Below, one piece after another: positions 25,164 through 33,555 of a DNA stretch of 64,000 nucleotides (its first letter is position 1; every line of letters starts with the position of its first letter). The translations under genes were made by a program, and so were the position numbers. This DNA is from Fusicatenibacter saccharivorans (lineage in GTDB: Bacteria > Bacillota > Clostridia > Lachnospirales > Lachnospiraceae). A model generated the notes under the pieces. The model was not told the origin of the DNA. It searched no databases and saw only the letters and a program-made list of their open reading frames with translations. The DNA is taken from assembly GCF_027667425.1 (NCBI RefSeq), contig NZ_JAQEGR010000005.1:62001-126000 (forward strand), read 5' to 3'.

Positions 25164-25631
25164 ATGAACATTCAAAGTATTTCGAAGGAAAACGCTAATG
25201 CAAACGTAACTTTAAGTGCATCAGAACTTGTTCTCATTTGCAATATGTTTCATGAGCAGCTTGCCAAAGAGAAAAGTAACCCCAAGTTTTTAGAATTATA
25301 TGGTGATCTGATGTTGGCCAGAGATTTGTGTCAGTATGGACATGTTGACAACTTTTGTCTGGGCGGCATTGTAAAATGCCGTAACAGCATCGGAAATGGG
25401 GTAAATGGGGTATTGTCCGACGAAGATATTGATAAATTCAATAACTTTTTGGAAGATATGCCGACTGCATTAGATAACGCCGAATGGTTAAATGACTATG
25501 TGAGTGAAATCGAAAAAATTGCTGCTCAATTGACGATGAGCCAATCCGACGGTTACTCACATATTTTACGAATCTGCGATGCTATGAAAAGGGAGCTTAC
25601 CGTATCTGCCGAAATGGAGGATGACTTATGA
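25164..25631 (+). CDS. Unknown 155-residue helical protein
   Basis: GAGGAAC before ATG. Long helices (LSASELVLICNMFHEQLAKE) and a Gly-rich central loop; cytoplasmic. Stop overlaps the next start by ATGA. Confidence 0.6.
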   Translation: MNIQSISKENANANVTLSASELVLICNMFHEQLAKEKSNPKFLELYGDLMLARDLCQYGHVDNFCLGGIVKCRNSIGNGVNGVLSDEDIDKFNNFLEDMPTALDNAEWLNDYVSEIEKIAAQLTMSQSDGYSHILRICDAMKRELTVSAEMEDDL

Positions 25632-26128
25632 TGCTACAAACCCTTAAAGGTTATAAAGTTGTATATAATATAAAGGGATACGACATAACAGCTGGCAATT
25701 CCCAGATTTTTCCAAAACGCCATATTGCCGAAATATATAAACGGAATTATGAATCACACCCATGGTTCCACGAAGAACTCATTATCCGGGAAGCAGACTA
25801 TGAAGGTGTTCCATTGAGCGAGAGTATTATTATCAATGGGAGAGAACTCATTGACCGGGAACATTATTTTGGACTTGATGCGTGCGAAGTGGGATGCTAT
25901 ATTACAGAAGATCTTTTGGATGAGCTTCTTGGTATGCTGCCCCCTGCCTGCACGAGAAGTGATTGTTCTCAAATTGGAGAACCTGTCTCACATCGAATTG
26001 CAGAAAATGGTTTCGAAAAGCCCACCTATGCTACATTTAAGAAAGTCGAGGCTGGCATATGGGAGTATTGCGGGGATTGTTTTCGGGGTGAAAACGTATG
26101 TTCTGGCATAGAATTACCGTATTTGTAA
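25628..26128 (+). CDS. Unknown 166-residue protein
   Basis: Start overlaps the previous stop; GGAGGATGA upstream. The centre is acidic (CEVGCYITEDLLDELLGML) and the end has cysteines (WEYCGDCFRGENVCSG) that could bind metal. No family recognised. Confidence 0.6.
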   Translation: MMLQTLKGYKVVYNIKGYDITAGNSQIFPKRHIAEIYKRNYESHPWFHEELIIREADYEGVPLSESIIINGRELIDREHYFGLDACEVGCYITEDLLDELLGMLPPACTRSDCSQIGEPVSHRIAENGFEKPTYATFKKVEAGIWEYCGDCFRGENVCSGIELPYL

Positions 26129-26206
26129 TATTGCGTTTCTTGCTTTCATATGCTATATTGTATATGGATAGATACTAAAAATGAAGTGCTATTTTCATAA
26201 TAAGTA

Positions 26207-26246
26207 GCAAAAACCTCGGAGGTAGGCAAACTCCGGGGTTTTTATT
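26207..26246 (+). terminator. Rho-independent terminator
   Basis: AAAAACCTCGGAG / CTCCGGGGTTTTT stem with T-tail. Confidence 0.85.
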
Positions 26247-26300
26247 TTACTCGAGGCGATATGATATAGACGGATATAACATAACATCTGATAATCACTA

Positions 26301-26343
26301 AAAAACACGGCAGCATAAATAATGCATCTGCCGTGTTTTTTTG
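26301..26343 (+). terminator. Second terminator in tandem
   Basis: AAAAACACGGCAG / CTGCCGTGTTTTT with a loop containing GCATAAATAATGC. The 55 bases between the two terminators hold no gene. Confidence 0.85.
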
Positions 26344-26360
26344 TCTAAAAATATTTTTCG

Positions 26361-26410
26361 TACGTGAAAATTACAATTCTAATTTTCCCCAATTCTATGT
26401 ATATCAGACA
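26361..26410 (+). promoter_or_regulatory. TACGTG-class promoter with degenerate hairpin leader
   Basis: TACGTGAAAAT at 26361, AATTCTAT at 26391 and TCAG at 26404 keep the standard 30 and 13 nt spacings, but the partner arm of the stem is missing. Leads to the 29-codon gene. Confidence 0.55.
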
Positions 26411-26450
26411 TGCATGAATTAAAAGTCATGATCAAAATTCCGTAAAAAGG

Positions 26451-26540
26451 ATGGCAAAAAGGAGCAGAGTAGAGAAATTGCTGGAGCGTGTAGAAATCGA
26501 ATTGGAAAATAAAAATCCGGAAGAGAAACAGACACTATAA
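26451..26540 (+). CDS. 29-residue basic peptide
   Basis: MAKRSRVEKLLERVEIELEN followed by a charged tail. AAAAAGG lies directly before the ATG. It has its own promoter and lies between terminators, so it may be a genuine small gene; its helix looks amphipathic and charged. Function unknown. Confidence 0.4.
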   Translation: MAKRSRVEKLLERVEIELENKNPEEKQTL

Positions 26541-26567
26541 AACAGGAAAGGATCTTTCTTAAAAATG

Positions 26568-26602
26568 CGGTGGACATCAATAATGTGTCCACCGTGTTCT
26601 TT
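26568..26602 (+). terminator. Rho-independent terminator
   Basis: CGGTGGACA / TGTCCACCG stem and TTCTTTTG tail; a degenerate copy lies at 27624. Confidence 0.8.
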
Positions 26603-26617
26603 TGCACATTTTTCTCC

Positions 26618-26714
26618 TACGTGAAAATCATATTTCTAATTTTTTTCAATTCTCTATGTATCAGAACAATATATAGCCAAAGCGTTCTGAAATACACATT
26701 AAGAGGTAAAAAAT
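26618..26714 (+). promoter_or_regulatory. Shared promoter plus 5' hairpin leader, copy 7
   Basis: TACGTGAAAAT at 26618, AATTCTCT at 26648, stem TCAGAAC (26661-26667) with GTTCTGA (26684-26690). The loop is only 16 nt and lacks AAAGGAG, unlike the other copies. Confidence 0.7.
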
Positions 26715-27599
26715 ATGGAAAAGACCAGAAAACAACTTGTGGCAACCGTAGCAGCAATGTTAGGAGATCAGTATAAAGTTTCGATCTCCATACGACATTT
26801 TGAGGAATCCCTCAAAGAGTTCGACTCAACGTATTTCATTGAAATCGTAAAAAAGGCAGCGGAAGACAGCTTAGTCCCTGTTATTGCGCTTGATCCCTTT
26901 GTAAAGGCGGTCAATCAGAATGAAATTTCCATGAATCGAGCTGCGTCTATAATCATCAATACATTTTTTGAAGCTGAGTCCGAGGCTGATAAAACAGACT
27001 TTTCGTCTTGCCTCTCGAAAAAGTATATATTAGATCATGTTTTTTATCAGATGTTTCCATCTGCAGCATGCGAACATTTACCGTTTGCGGCACCGTCAAA
27101 AACCTTTTTTGACCTTACTGTATTATACATGCTAGACCTTGATGTTACAGCGTTTGGGGGAGGTACGTGTGTCGTCTCCAGTGCAATGATGAGCGAATTG
27201 GGAATTACTGCAGCAGAACTTGATAGTGCAGTGCGAAGAAATATCTCTGATTGTGATTTTAAACTTCAAAAACCGAAACCAAAAACCATTCAACAAAATC
27301 CGATTTTGGCAAATTCTTATATAGTTTCCTGTGAAAAACACAGAAATGCTGTTTTGCTGTTCCCTGAGTATTTTCAGAAACTGGCAAATTATTTACAGGA
27401 TGATCTTTACGTTTTACAGTTAAGCATTTATCATGTTTTGGTTGTCCCGGCAGCAACTTTCACGGCATGCTCCGTTGATGAGATCGCTCCTATTTTGTAC
27501 TCTGCTCTTCGAAAATTTGCTCCAAAAGCAACGGTTCTTGGAACTTCTATTTATAAGTTCGATCGGACGGAAGGGAACTTTTCTACTATCATCAAATAG
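26715..27599 (+). CDS. DUF5688-family protein
   Basis: 294 residues behind leader copy 7. The N-terminal part (VSISIRHFEESLKEF, VPVIALDPFVKAVNQNEISM) and the C-terminal part (ILANSYIVSCEKHRNAVLLF, YFQKLANYLQDDLYVLQLSI, YHVLVVPAA) follow the DUF5688 pattern, a family frequent on Lachnospiraceae mobile elements whose function is not known. No membrane span or signal peptide. Confidence 0.65.
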   Translation: MEKTRKQLVATVAAMLGDQYKVSISIRHFEESLKEFDSTYFIEIVKKAAEDSLVPVIALDPFVKAVNQNEISMNRAASIIINTFFEAESEADKTDFSSCLSKKYILDHVFYQMFPSAACEHLPFAAPSKTFFDLTVLYMLDLDVTAFGGGTCVVSSAMMSELGITAAELDSAVRRNISDCDFKLQKPKPKTIQQNPILANSYIVSCEKHRNAVLLFPEYFQKLANYLQDDLYVLQLSIYHVLVVPAATFTACSVDEIAPILYSALRKFAPKATVLGTSIYKFDRTEGNFSTIIK

Positions 27600-27623
27600 T
27601 TAAGAGTTAGATCATCCAATAAA

Positions 27624-27662
27624 ATGCGGCGGGCATAATGTGTCAGCCGTGCTTTTGTCTAT
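27624..27662 (+). terminator. Imperfect terminator after the DUF5688 gene
   Basis: GCGGCGGGCATAATGTGTCA-GCCGTGC hairpin with TTTTGTC tail; a decayed relative of the terminator at 26568. Confidence 0.55.
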
Positions 27663-27749
27663 TTTTCAAAAAAATTTGCGCGTCTAACTTCATCACTGAA
27701 GCAACAAGAATGCGACGCGTAGTTTTCAAGGATTATTTTACAGGAGTCT

Positions 27750-28076
27750 CATATTGATACGGTGATGTACAGAAATGCGTTGCAGATACATGTTCCGAGG
27801 ACAGGAACCGATGTGGATGTCATTTTATCCGCAGTGGAAGAGTATCTTATGATGTATCTTATGATGCTTGCAAAAGAATGAATTCGTATTGCTTTTGATC
27901 ATGCACAAAAAGATGTGGGCGATCTCAGACAGCGCACAAAAAAAGGCATTGAAACGGCGAGATTAAATGGAAAAATCATAGGCCGTCCAAAAGGGCAACA
28001 TAGCGTAAGCGAACGAGAAGTGCGAGCAAAAAGACAAATGATGAAGAGTGTCAGATCGGTTGGAGTGTCAATTTGA
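27750..28076 (+). pseudogene. Serine recombinase (resolvase type) remnant
   Basis: The frame reads HIDTVMYRNALQIHVPRTGT, then SAVEEYLMMYLMMLAKE, a TGA at 27879, IRIAFDHAQKDVGDLRQRTK and KGIETARLNGKIIGRPKG. This is the end of the catalytic domain and the E-helix of a serine recombinase, ending just after the GRPKG hinge. The N-terminal catalytic Ser region and the DNA-binding end are missing. It is a fossil of a resolvase-based mobile element. Confidence 0.75.
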
Positions 28077-28410
28077 AACGATCTCGCGGGTACCATTCCC
28101 AGCACCGCTACGCGTTGGTCTGCCCATTTCCCAGGAGCGTAATTCATGAGTAACGTAGCAATATTTTGCGCTTACCTTACGTTTGACGTTTGCAAGCCAT
28201 CGGCGCTATTTGCCAAAGTTTTAAAAACGAATGCAGAAAAGCAGCAAACCTTTTTAGGGTTTACTGCTTTTCCGTTTCCTGTAGACAATGTGATTTCAGT
28301 TTTTTGTTATCTAATTCATCGTATTAGATGTTGTAGAACAATAACCAAATAAAATAACTATTTCATTGTTGGTGGTAATAACTGCATTAGGGGGGATAGA
28401 AATAATTAAA
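28077..28410. other. Spacer with a strong hairpin, no gene
   Basis: No supported gene. A stem at 28238-28272 (AAAAGCAG-AAACC / GGGTTT-CTGCTTTT) can terminate on either strand and probably ends the minus-strand secreted-protein operon. Confidence 0.5.
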
Positions 28411-28950
28411 CTACTCGGTAGCTTCATCACCATTAAATTCACGGTTTGTTTTTCCATTTTGATTACAACTTACTGTAATTGTGGCTGATGAAGAAAGCTT
28501 ATTTCCAAAAAGGCCTTCTTTATACAATTCAAATACTCCAACTGCTTTTGCAAAAGTGGGAGAAACCTGTTTCTCAGAAGCGCTATTTTTAACCTGCCAA
28601 CCATCAGCAACATTCCAAACACTGTTTTTACAGTTTGTTACATTACAGATGGTTCCATCATATGTAAATTCGCCAACGGTCTTAAATTCACCCAATGTAG
28701 AATTATCAGACTTCAAATAAAAGCGTCCAGATTGCCATGCAGAAGCAGTTTGATACTTGGCAATTGTGACTGGTTCAGAATTATAAAACTCTATACCAAC
28801 TTCTGAGTTATTGGTATTCAGCAGGATAGAATCGTTTTGTGTTGGTTTGATTGAAGTATGGTCTGCTGCAAAAGCAGTTGTAGGAGACATAGTTCCTAAC
28901 AAAAATACGGACAAAGTTGCTGCGATAAGTTGTTTAAGTTTTGTATACAT
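28411..28950 (-). CDS. Secreted protein of unknown function
   Basis: About 179 residues from the ATG at 28950 (GGAGGT upstream), preferred to 28968 which lacks a site. Signal peptide: basic start YTKLKQ, hydrophobic core, cleavage near TTAFAADHT. The mature part is Ser/Thr/Asn-rich, with SAWQSGRFYLKSDNST and a final TITVSCNQNGKTNREF strand, as in small beta-sandwich secreted proteins. Last gene of a four-gene minus-strand cassette. Confidence 0.65.
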   Translation of the reverse strand: MYTKLKQLIAATLSVFLLGTMSPTTAFAADHTSIKPTQNDSILLNTNNSEVGIEFYNSEPVTIAKYQTASAWQSGRFYLKSDNSTLGEFKTVGEFTYDGTICNVTNCKNSVWNVADGWQVKNSASEKQVSPTFAKAVGVFELYKEGLFGNKLSSSATITVSCNQNGKTNREFNGDEATE

Positions 28951-28969
28951 ATTTATCTTTACCTCCACA

Positions 28970-29554
28970 TTAAATTATAGTTGATTCATCATAATCTCCA
29001 GAAAAACTGATTTTTCCGCTTTTACTACATTTTGCTTTACAACTTGCGCTATTATTATATTTACCACTCTTTTTGAGCGTATAGTTTCCTATAATAGAGG
29101 CACTTCCGTCATCGCTTTCTTCATCGCTTAGATTATATGTTCCGCTCCATCCAGAAGCTGTTGGATTATGATAGCCACTTGAACCAGTTGCTGTTGCTGA
29201 TGATCCAGTATATTCAAAAGTTCCATCTAAGCCATATACGGATACAATCTCTTTGCTTGAAGTTAGGCGAAACCAACCCTCCATAGAAAAACTTTTTGCG
29301 CGCGCACGAGTTAAATTGTTTACTTTAATTACTACTTCCGTGTAAACTTCTTCGCTTATGTCTAACTTAACTGGAATAGTTGTAATACCATTTTGTACAG
29401 TGATATCGGCTGGATCAGCTAATGCAAGCGCTTCTTCAAGGGAGATTTCAAATGATGTATTTTGTTGCCTGTCATTTGATTCTGCCGCAAACGTTGGTAA
29501 AGGAAATGAAAATAATAATGTAAAAGCAATCAATAATGGAAATAATTTTTTCAT
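28970..29554 (-). CDS. Secreted protein of unknown function
   Basis: 194 residues; GGAGGG upstream. Signal peptide MKKLFPLLIAFTLLFSFPLP with cleavage after TFAAE. Mature part is Gly/Ser-rich and beta in appearance (EYTGSSATATGSSGYHNPT), with two Cys near the end (CKAKCSKSGK). The ending resembles its downstream neighbour in style (short strands, Cys, polar), so the pair may be diverged paralogues. Could be a small secreted effector or bacteriocin-like protein; not proven. Confidence 0.65.
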   Translation of the reverse strand: MKKLFPLLIAFTLLFSFPLPTFAAESNDRQQNTSFEISLEEALALADPADITVQNGITTIPVKLDISEEVYTEVVIKVNNLTRARAKSFSMEGWFRLTSSKEIVSVYGLDGTFEYTGSSATATGSSGYHNPTASGWSGTYNLSDEESDDGSASIIGNYTLKKSGKYNNSASCKAKCSKSGKISFSGDYDESTII

Positions 29555-29585
29555 ATCACATGCCCTCCATCAAATAAGATTTGTT

Positions 29586-30437
29586 TTAGAATCTGTTTCT
29601 CTTCTTGAAAAAGAAAAATGCACAACCAAATACTGACAAAGCTAATATCCCCCAAATAAACCGACCATAGGTTACTTGAGAATGATCAACATCTTTAACA
29701 TCTGTTCCGCCAGCCATATCCGAATTTGCTTCTGGTAAATCATTAGCAATTTCTTTTACTTGTTCGTAATCATAAATTACAGAATTACTTCTTGCATAAG
29801 TGACTAAATTTTCATCATAATCTGTTGCGGTAACAGGAACAATTTCTTCTATTACACCATCACTATTAGGAATGAGGGCAACAACATCTTGGAATATTGG
29901 TAAACCGCCAACCAATATTGTATCTGCTGGAATTTCATCGATGATACTTGAAAGTTTTTTTTCATAATCATAGTTTGAATTTCCATTTTTGTATAATGCA
30001 AGGCTAGAAATGACCCATTTCCCCGCATTATCTAATACCTCTTGCTGTTCTTCCTCAGAAAGAATAGCTTTTGCATTCTCACTTAAGGGAAGCCCCTTTT
30101 GGAAATTAACTACCACGGTTCCATTAACTGTATCAATCGGTAACAGATAAATATAGTTTCCGTTTTCAAGTGCATTTTCAATTTCACCTACTACGTTAGT
30201 GGATAATTTAAAAACATTTGTATCGACATATATTTTGAAAGCACTGTCATAATTTATGTCCTCTGCTGTAATGGATATGTTTTTATCACTGTATACATCA
30301 TTAACAGCGGTTACAATTTTGTCTGAAATGTTGCTTAATTCCGATTCGGCGTTGCCCGAAAAATCGGATGCAAATGCTGTTGCAGAAAACATGAACATCA
30401 TAGAGAGCGTTAATAAGCAAGTGATTATTTTTTTCAT
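29586..30437 (-). CDS. Signal peptide plus C-terminal membrane-anchored protein
   Basis: 283 residues; AGGAGGT upstream. N-terminal signal (MKKIITCLLTLSMMFMFSAT), an extracellular domain of about 230 residues with acidic stretches, then FIWGILALSVFGCAFFFF and a basic KKRNRF stop-transfer tail. No LPxTG motif, so anchoring is by the membrane helix. Likely a surface protein that works with the secreted partners of the cassette, possibly as receptor or immunity factor (inference). Confidence 0.65.
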   Translation of the reverse strand: MKKIITCLLTLSMMFMFSATAFASDFSGNAESELSNISDKIVTAVNDVYSDKNISITAEDINYDSAFKIYVDTNVFKLSTNVVGEIENALENGNYIYLLPIDTVNGTVVVNFQKGLPLSENAKAILSEEEQQEVLDNAGKWVISSLALYKNGNSNYDYEKKLSSIIDEIPADTILVGGLPIFQDVVALIPNSDGVIEEIVPVTATDYDENLVTYARSNSVIYDYEQVKEIANDLPEANSDMAGGTDVKDVDHSQVTYGRFIWGILALSVFGCAFFFFKKRNRF

Positions 30438-30475
30438 ATTCGTTACCTCCTAATCAATATTAAGCTTTCTATTGG

Positions 30476-31036
30476 TTATTTTCTTAAAACAGTTTTTTCA
30501 TAGCAACGAGTTCCCAGTGTTCCAGTTGATCCATTTACCAGCCCAGTATACGAAAAATATTGTGCATCAACATTGGGCGAAGGGTCTAAAATATACAAAT
30601 AATTTGTAGAACCCGTTTTATAACCACTAGCAACGACTACATGACTTAATGAACCATCCTGGCCTTGTAACCAGACAACAAATGGATCACCATCATCAAT
30701 TTCAGTTTTACAAGAATTAAAAGAAAGTGCGGTGGATTTACTGGTAAAAGTTACACTATCTACAGATGCATATTTTATCGCATCGCAAATATTTGTAATA
30801 GTACCTTCTTGATTATCTGTATTACCCTTAATTTTTTTTACAATAGCATACTGGTCACGATTGCTTCCACTGTTATAATACTTGCCGATCATCTCTGAAC
30901 AAGAAGCCCAGCACCACTTTGTCTTGTTTTGATCTATCTCAGAAACACCCAAAGTTTTTGATGCTGCAAATACTGGAACAGTTAAAGTCATAATCAGCAT
31001 GGCAACAACAGGAATTTCTAATAAACGACGTTTCAT
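30476..31036 (-). CDS. Secreted papain-like cysteine protease
   Basis: 186 residues; GGGGGAA upstream. Signal peptide (MKRRLLEIPVVAMLIMTLTV, cleavage near FAASK). The mature enzyme has the papain-like order: Gln and catalytic Cys in DQNKTKWCWASCSEMIGKYY, His in LSHVVVASGY and an Asp in LYILDPSP. It belongs with the C39/C70-like single-domain proteases. It is the first gene of the minus-strand cassette; maturation of the other secreted products is a possible role, not shown. Confidence 0.75.
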   Translation of the reverse strand: MKRRLLEIPVVAMLIMTLTVPVFAASKTLGVSEIDQNKTKWCWASCSEMIGKYYNSGSNRDQYAIVKKIKGNTDNQEGTITNICDAIKYASVDSVTFTSKSTALSFNSCKTEIDDGDPFVVWLQGQDGSLSHVVVASGYKTGSTNYLYILDPSPNVDAQYFSYTGLVNGSTGTLGTRCYEKTVLRK

Positions 31037-31129
31037 AAATTATTCCCCCATTTCAATTTTATTTGCCTTATAATACCTACGCTTATAACTACGATACCAT
31101 GATAATCACCCTCCATCATTTTTAAAATT

Positions 31130-31200
31130 ATGTACACAATAATGTATATCTTAACAAAATTATATCACAATTAAATGTATATCGCAAATAGTTTCTGTAA
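31130..31200 (-). promoter_or_regulatory. Candidate promoter of the secreted-protein cassette
   Basis: On the minus strand, TATAAT lies near 31159-31164 in a very AT-rich stretch upstream of the protease gene. Unlike the plus-strand units it looks like an ordinary vegetative -10. Confidence 0.4.
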
Positions 31201-31360
31201 TATCAGGGATTTCGCTTTTAGTAACGCATATTTATAAGTAGCCCCTTTTCTGTATTCACTTTTCCTTTTTTCCTCACAGACAGAACCATTATGCACAAAA
31301 TTCCCCCTTTTCTGTTTGGAACCGTTTTACCTATTTCTTTTTCCTTTTATACAGCATATT

Positions 31361-31516
31361 CTATCCACCTTTTTCATACAAAATATCCTTTACTTTTTCT
31401 ATCAGCAGTTCATCACAGAACTTTCGGCTTACACTCTTTCGGCTGATTCCGCTTCCTTCAAACGTTTGGACTCGTCGATACAGATATAGTTCTCTCATGT
31501 TGAAATCTATGATCAT
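31361..31516 (-). other. Possible small gene or gene fragment
   Basis: A minus-strand frame of 51 codons beginning MIIDFNMRELYLYRRVQTFE and ending LLIEKVKDILYEKGG. The frame stays open for some 18 codons upstream with Cys/His (YYHAKHCYCHTATE). No ribosome site. Possibly a remnant; the rest of 31.04-31.60 kb shows no gene. Confidence 0.3.
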
Positions 31517-31624
31517 CAGGTTAAATATAACTTCTGTCGCTGTGTGACAATAACAGTGCTTCGCGTGATAATACGTTTTTTACTAAGTGAATGTTTCTTG
31601 ATGGATCTTGATTGATAGAAGCAT

Positions 31625-31730
31625 GTTATTTTGCACGCAATTTCCAATATTATCTATATCAGATCAATTTAAGCAGAAAGGAGTATGTCAAATAACAGAT
31701 CTGAAATACAATATGTCCATGGAGAAAAAA
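31625..31730 (+). promoter_or_regulatory. Shared promoter plus 5' hairpin leader, copy 8
   Basis: GTTATT at 31625, AATATTAT at 31646, stem TCAGATC (31659-31665) with GATCTGA (31698-31704), AAAGGAG in the loop, CAATATGTC after the stem. Confidence 0.8.
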
Positions 31731-33146
31731 ATGAAAAAATTGCATTCATCAAATAGAGGATTAACATTCTCTATAACACCAAACGAACAATATTATCCCG
31801 GCGGTCATTATATTTATGAAGTCCGCCCAACTTGCATTATCATTCGCCCTTCTAAGAGCGGCCTTAAAATTTCCAAAAAGAGATCTGGAGCCAATATAAA
31901 TGCCTTATTTGATCTTAGGAGTAAAAAAGTACGCGATGCAGTTTCCAGATGCAGTCATATGGAAATGGAGGTTCTGCAGGACAAAATTATCGTACGCTGC
32001 ATCCGCAGTATTAAGGACAAAATCGTTCCCATTGAACGTGTCCTTGCTGAATTCAGCGTATCCAAAGTAGTTTTAAAGGCTGCCGCTGGCATTGAAGGGC
32101 AAATCAGCATTGCGGAATATTTGGATTCCATCGGATTTTCTGACTGGAATACAACCGTTAATGAGGAAGTACGATCTGTATTTTCTGTTATGTCTTTATT
32201 TTCAGGAGCAGGCATGTTGGACTGGCCATTTCATCTGGACCCGGCCTTTGAAATCAACTACGCATGTGACTCTGATGCGGCTGCCTGTGAATCGTATCGA
32301 CATAACATAGGAAATCATATTGTGTGCCGTGATGTCCGGGAAGTTTCGGGAAAGATCCCTCCACAGCACCTGATCATAGGCGGGCCTTCCTGTAAACCAT
32401 TCTCTTCCAGTAATCGAAGGAGAAGAATGGAGAATCATGAAGATGTTGATCTTGTGGATGAATATATTCGCATCACACAGGAAAATTGTCCGGAAATTTT
32501 TGTAATTGAAAATGTTCCGCAATTTATCACCTGTGAAAGCGGAAAATTTCTTTCCAAAGTGCTGCAAAAATTGAGCCATCGGTATACAATCACATCCAAC
32601 ATTGTACGAGACTGCGATATTGGCGGATATACCACCCGAAAAAGGGCGATCATTATCGGATCTCGTATCGGTAAAATTCAGCTTCCACAGCTCAAATTAT
32701 ACCCATTCCATACGGTCCGTGAAGCATTATCCAAAGTCACATCCAAATGGTATAACTACTTTGATGTAACTACAAGCCGTCCGGAAACAGAGAAGAGAAT
32801 GGCTCTCGTCCGGCCCGGACATAATTTCAAAGACATTCCTGAATTTCGTGATAATAAAACTATGCATTCAGATCGCTACTATCGACTGGATTATGATTCT
32901 GTATCTCCTACCATTGTCAATTGGAGAAAGCTCCCCATTATTCATCCAACAGAAAACCGAACATTAACTGTAGCAGAAGCTTCTGCCTTAATGGGATTTG
33001 ATCAGCGTTTCGAATTTCATGGAACGATCGGGGAACGTCAGCAGCAGTGTGGAAACGGATGTACCTACGCAATAGGTAGTCTGATCAAAAAGGTCACCAA
33101 AGAAGCCCTGCTCCGGTATCATTGCGATCCGATCCTTAGTGTGTAG
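31731..33146 (+). CDS. dcm: DNA cytosine C5-methyltransferase
   Basis: 471 residues from ATG 31731 (TGGAG upstream; earlier in-frame codons are in the leader). An N-terminal region of about 140 residues is not part of the usual fold. Then motif I SLFSGAGMLDWPF, motif IV GGPSCKPFSSSNRR with the catalytic Cys, motif VI FVIENVPQF, motif VIII-like TTRKRAIIIG, and C-terminal motifs IX-X around LTVAEASALMGF and QCGNGCTYAIG. It methylates cytosine at C5; target unknown. No restriction enzyme nearby, so an orphan or protective enzyme. The second C5 enzyme follows at 33556. Confidence 0.88.
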   Translation: MKKLHSSNRGLTFSITPNEQYYPGGHYIYEVRPTCIIIRPSKSGLKISKKRSGANINALFDLRSKKVRDAVSRCSHMEMEVLQDKIIVRCIRSIKDKIVPIERVLAEFSVSKVVLKAAAGIEGQISIAEYLDSIGFSDWNTTVNEEVRSVFSVMSLFSGAGMLDWPFHLDPAFEINYACDSDAAACESYRHNIGNHIVCRDVREVSGKIPPQHLIIGGPSCKPFSSSNRRRRMENHEDVDLVDEYIRITQENCPEIFVIENVPQFITCESGKFLSKVLQKLSHRYTITSNIVRDCDIGGYTTRKRAIIIGSRIGKIQLPQLKLYPFHTVREALSKVTSKWYNYFDVTTSRPETEKRMALVRPGHNFKDIPEFRDNKTMHSDRYYRLDYDSVSPTIVNWRKLPIIHPTENRTLTVAEASALMGFDQRFEFHGTIGERQQQCGNGCTYAIGSLIKKVTKEALLRYHCDPILSV

Positions 33147-33183
33147 TACATATTTGAATGTTAAATAGAAGGAGGAAAATTTT

Positions 33184-33378
33184 ATGTTATGGACAGTATT
33201 ATTTCAAAAGCTGAAACGTCAGCCGCCGAAAGCATCCCAGATATATGCACTTCTGGACAATCCCAAGACACATCGAACAGAAAAAGTATATCTGAAATTA
33301 AAGTATGATTCTCATGGATATCCTTATTTCGTTCCAAGAGACGAAAATATTGAACGCGGATATCGGAAAACGAAATAA
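33184..33378 (+). CDS. Unknown 64-residue basic protein
   Basis: GGAGGAAAA before ATG. Basic (LFQKLKRQPPKASQIYALLD) with strands ending in YFVPRDENIERGYRKTK. Sits between the two methylases and shares the first transcript. Function unknown. Confidence 0.55.
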   Translation: MLWTVLFQKLKRQPPKASQIYALLDNPKTHRTEKVYLKLKYDSHGYPYFVPRDENIERGYRKTK

Positions 33379-33385
33379 ACAACCC

Positions 33386-33413
33386 AGGGGGTGCGAGCAG
33401 CATCCCCTTTTCT
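33386..33413 (+). terminator. Rho-independent terminator
   Basis: AGGGGGTGC / GCATCCCCT stem and TTTTC tail. Confidence 0.8.
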
Positions 33414-33448
33414 TATTGCAAATACCGCCCCCAAAAAGACCTGCATTT

Positions 33449-33555
33449 TTTGTTTTTTACATTCTTTCTAATTCTATCAGTATCAGATCAATAAACGAGG
33501 AAAGGAGTATACAAATTAGATCTGAAATACATTTTGTCAAAAAAGGAGAATTAAC
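33449..33555 (+). promoter_or_regulatory. Shared promoter plus 5' hairpin leader, copy 9
   Basis: TTTGTT at 33449, AATTCTAT at 33470, stem TCAGATC (33483-33489) with GATCTGA (33519-33525), AAAGGAG in the loop, CATTTTGTC after the stem. Confidence 0.8.

Noticed and set aside
26207..27662. Series of similar hairpins as a CRISPR array
   Set aside because: The hairpins are terminators with T-tails, differ in sequence, and have no regular spacers; no cas genes are present.
28146..28352. A 68-codon plus-strand ORF beside the secreted cassette
   Set aside because: It overlaps a terminator-like hairpin, has no ribosome site and no recognisable sequence character; it looks like chance.
31036..31120. 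Small minus-strand ORF just before the papain-like protease (MEGDYHGIVV...)
   Set aside because: Its start overlaps its own ribosome-like site and the competing frames are equally good; no support for a real peptide.
31686..31720. A leader-peptide ORF starting after AAAGGAG in the hairpin loop
   Set aside because: Copy 8 has an ATG just after AAAGGAG, but other copies have no start codon at that place and no common frame, so a conserved leader peptide is unlikely.
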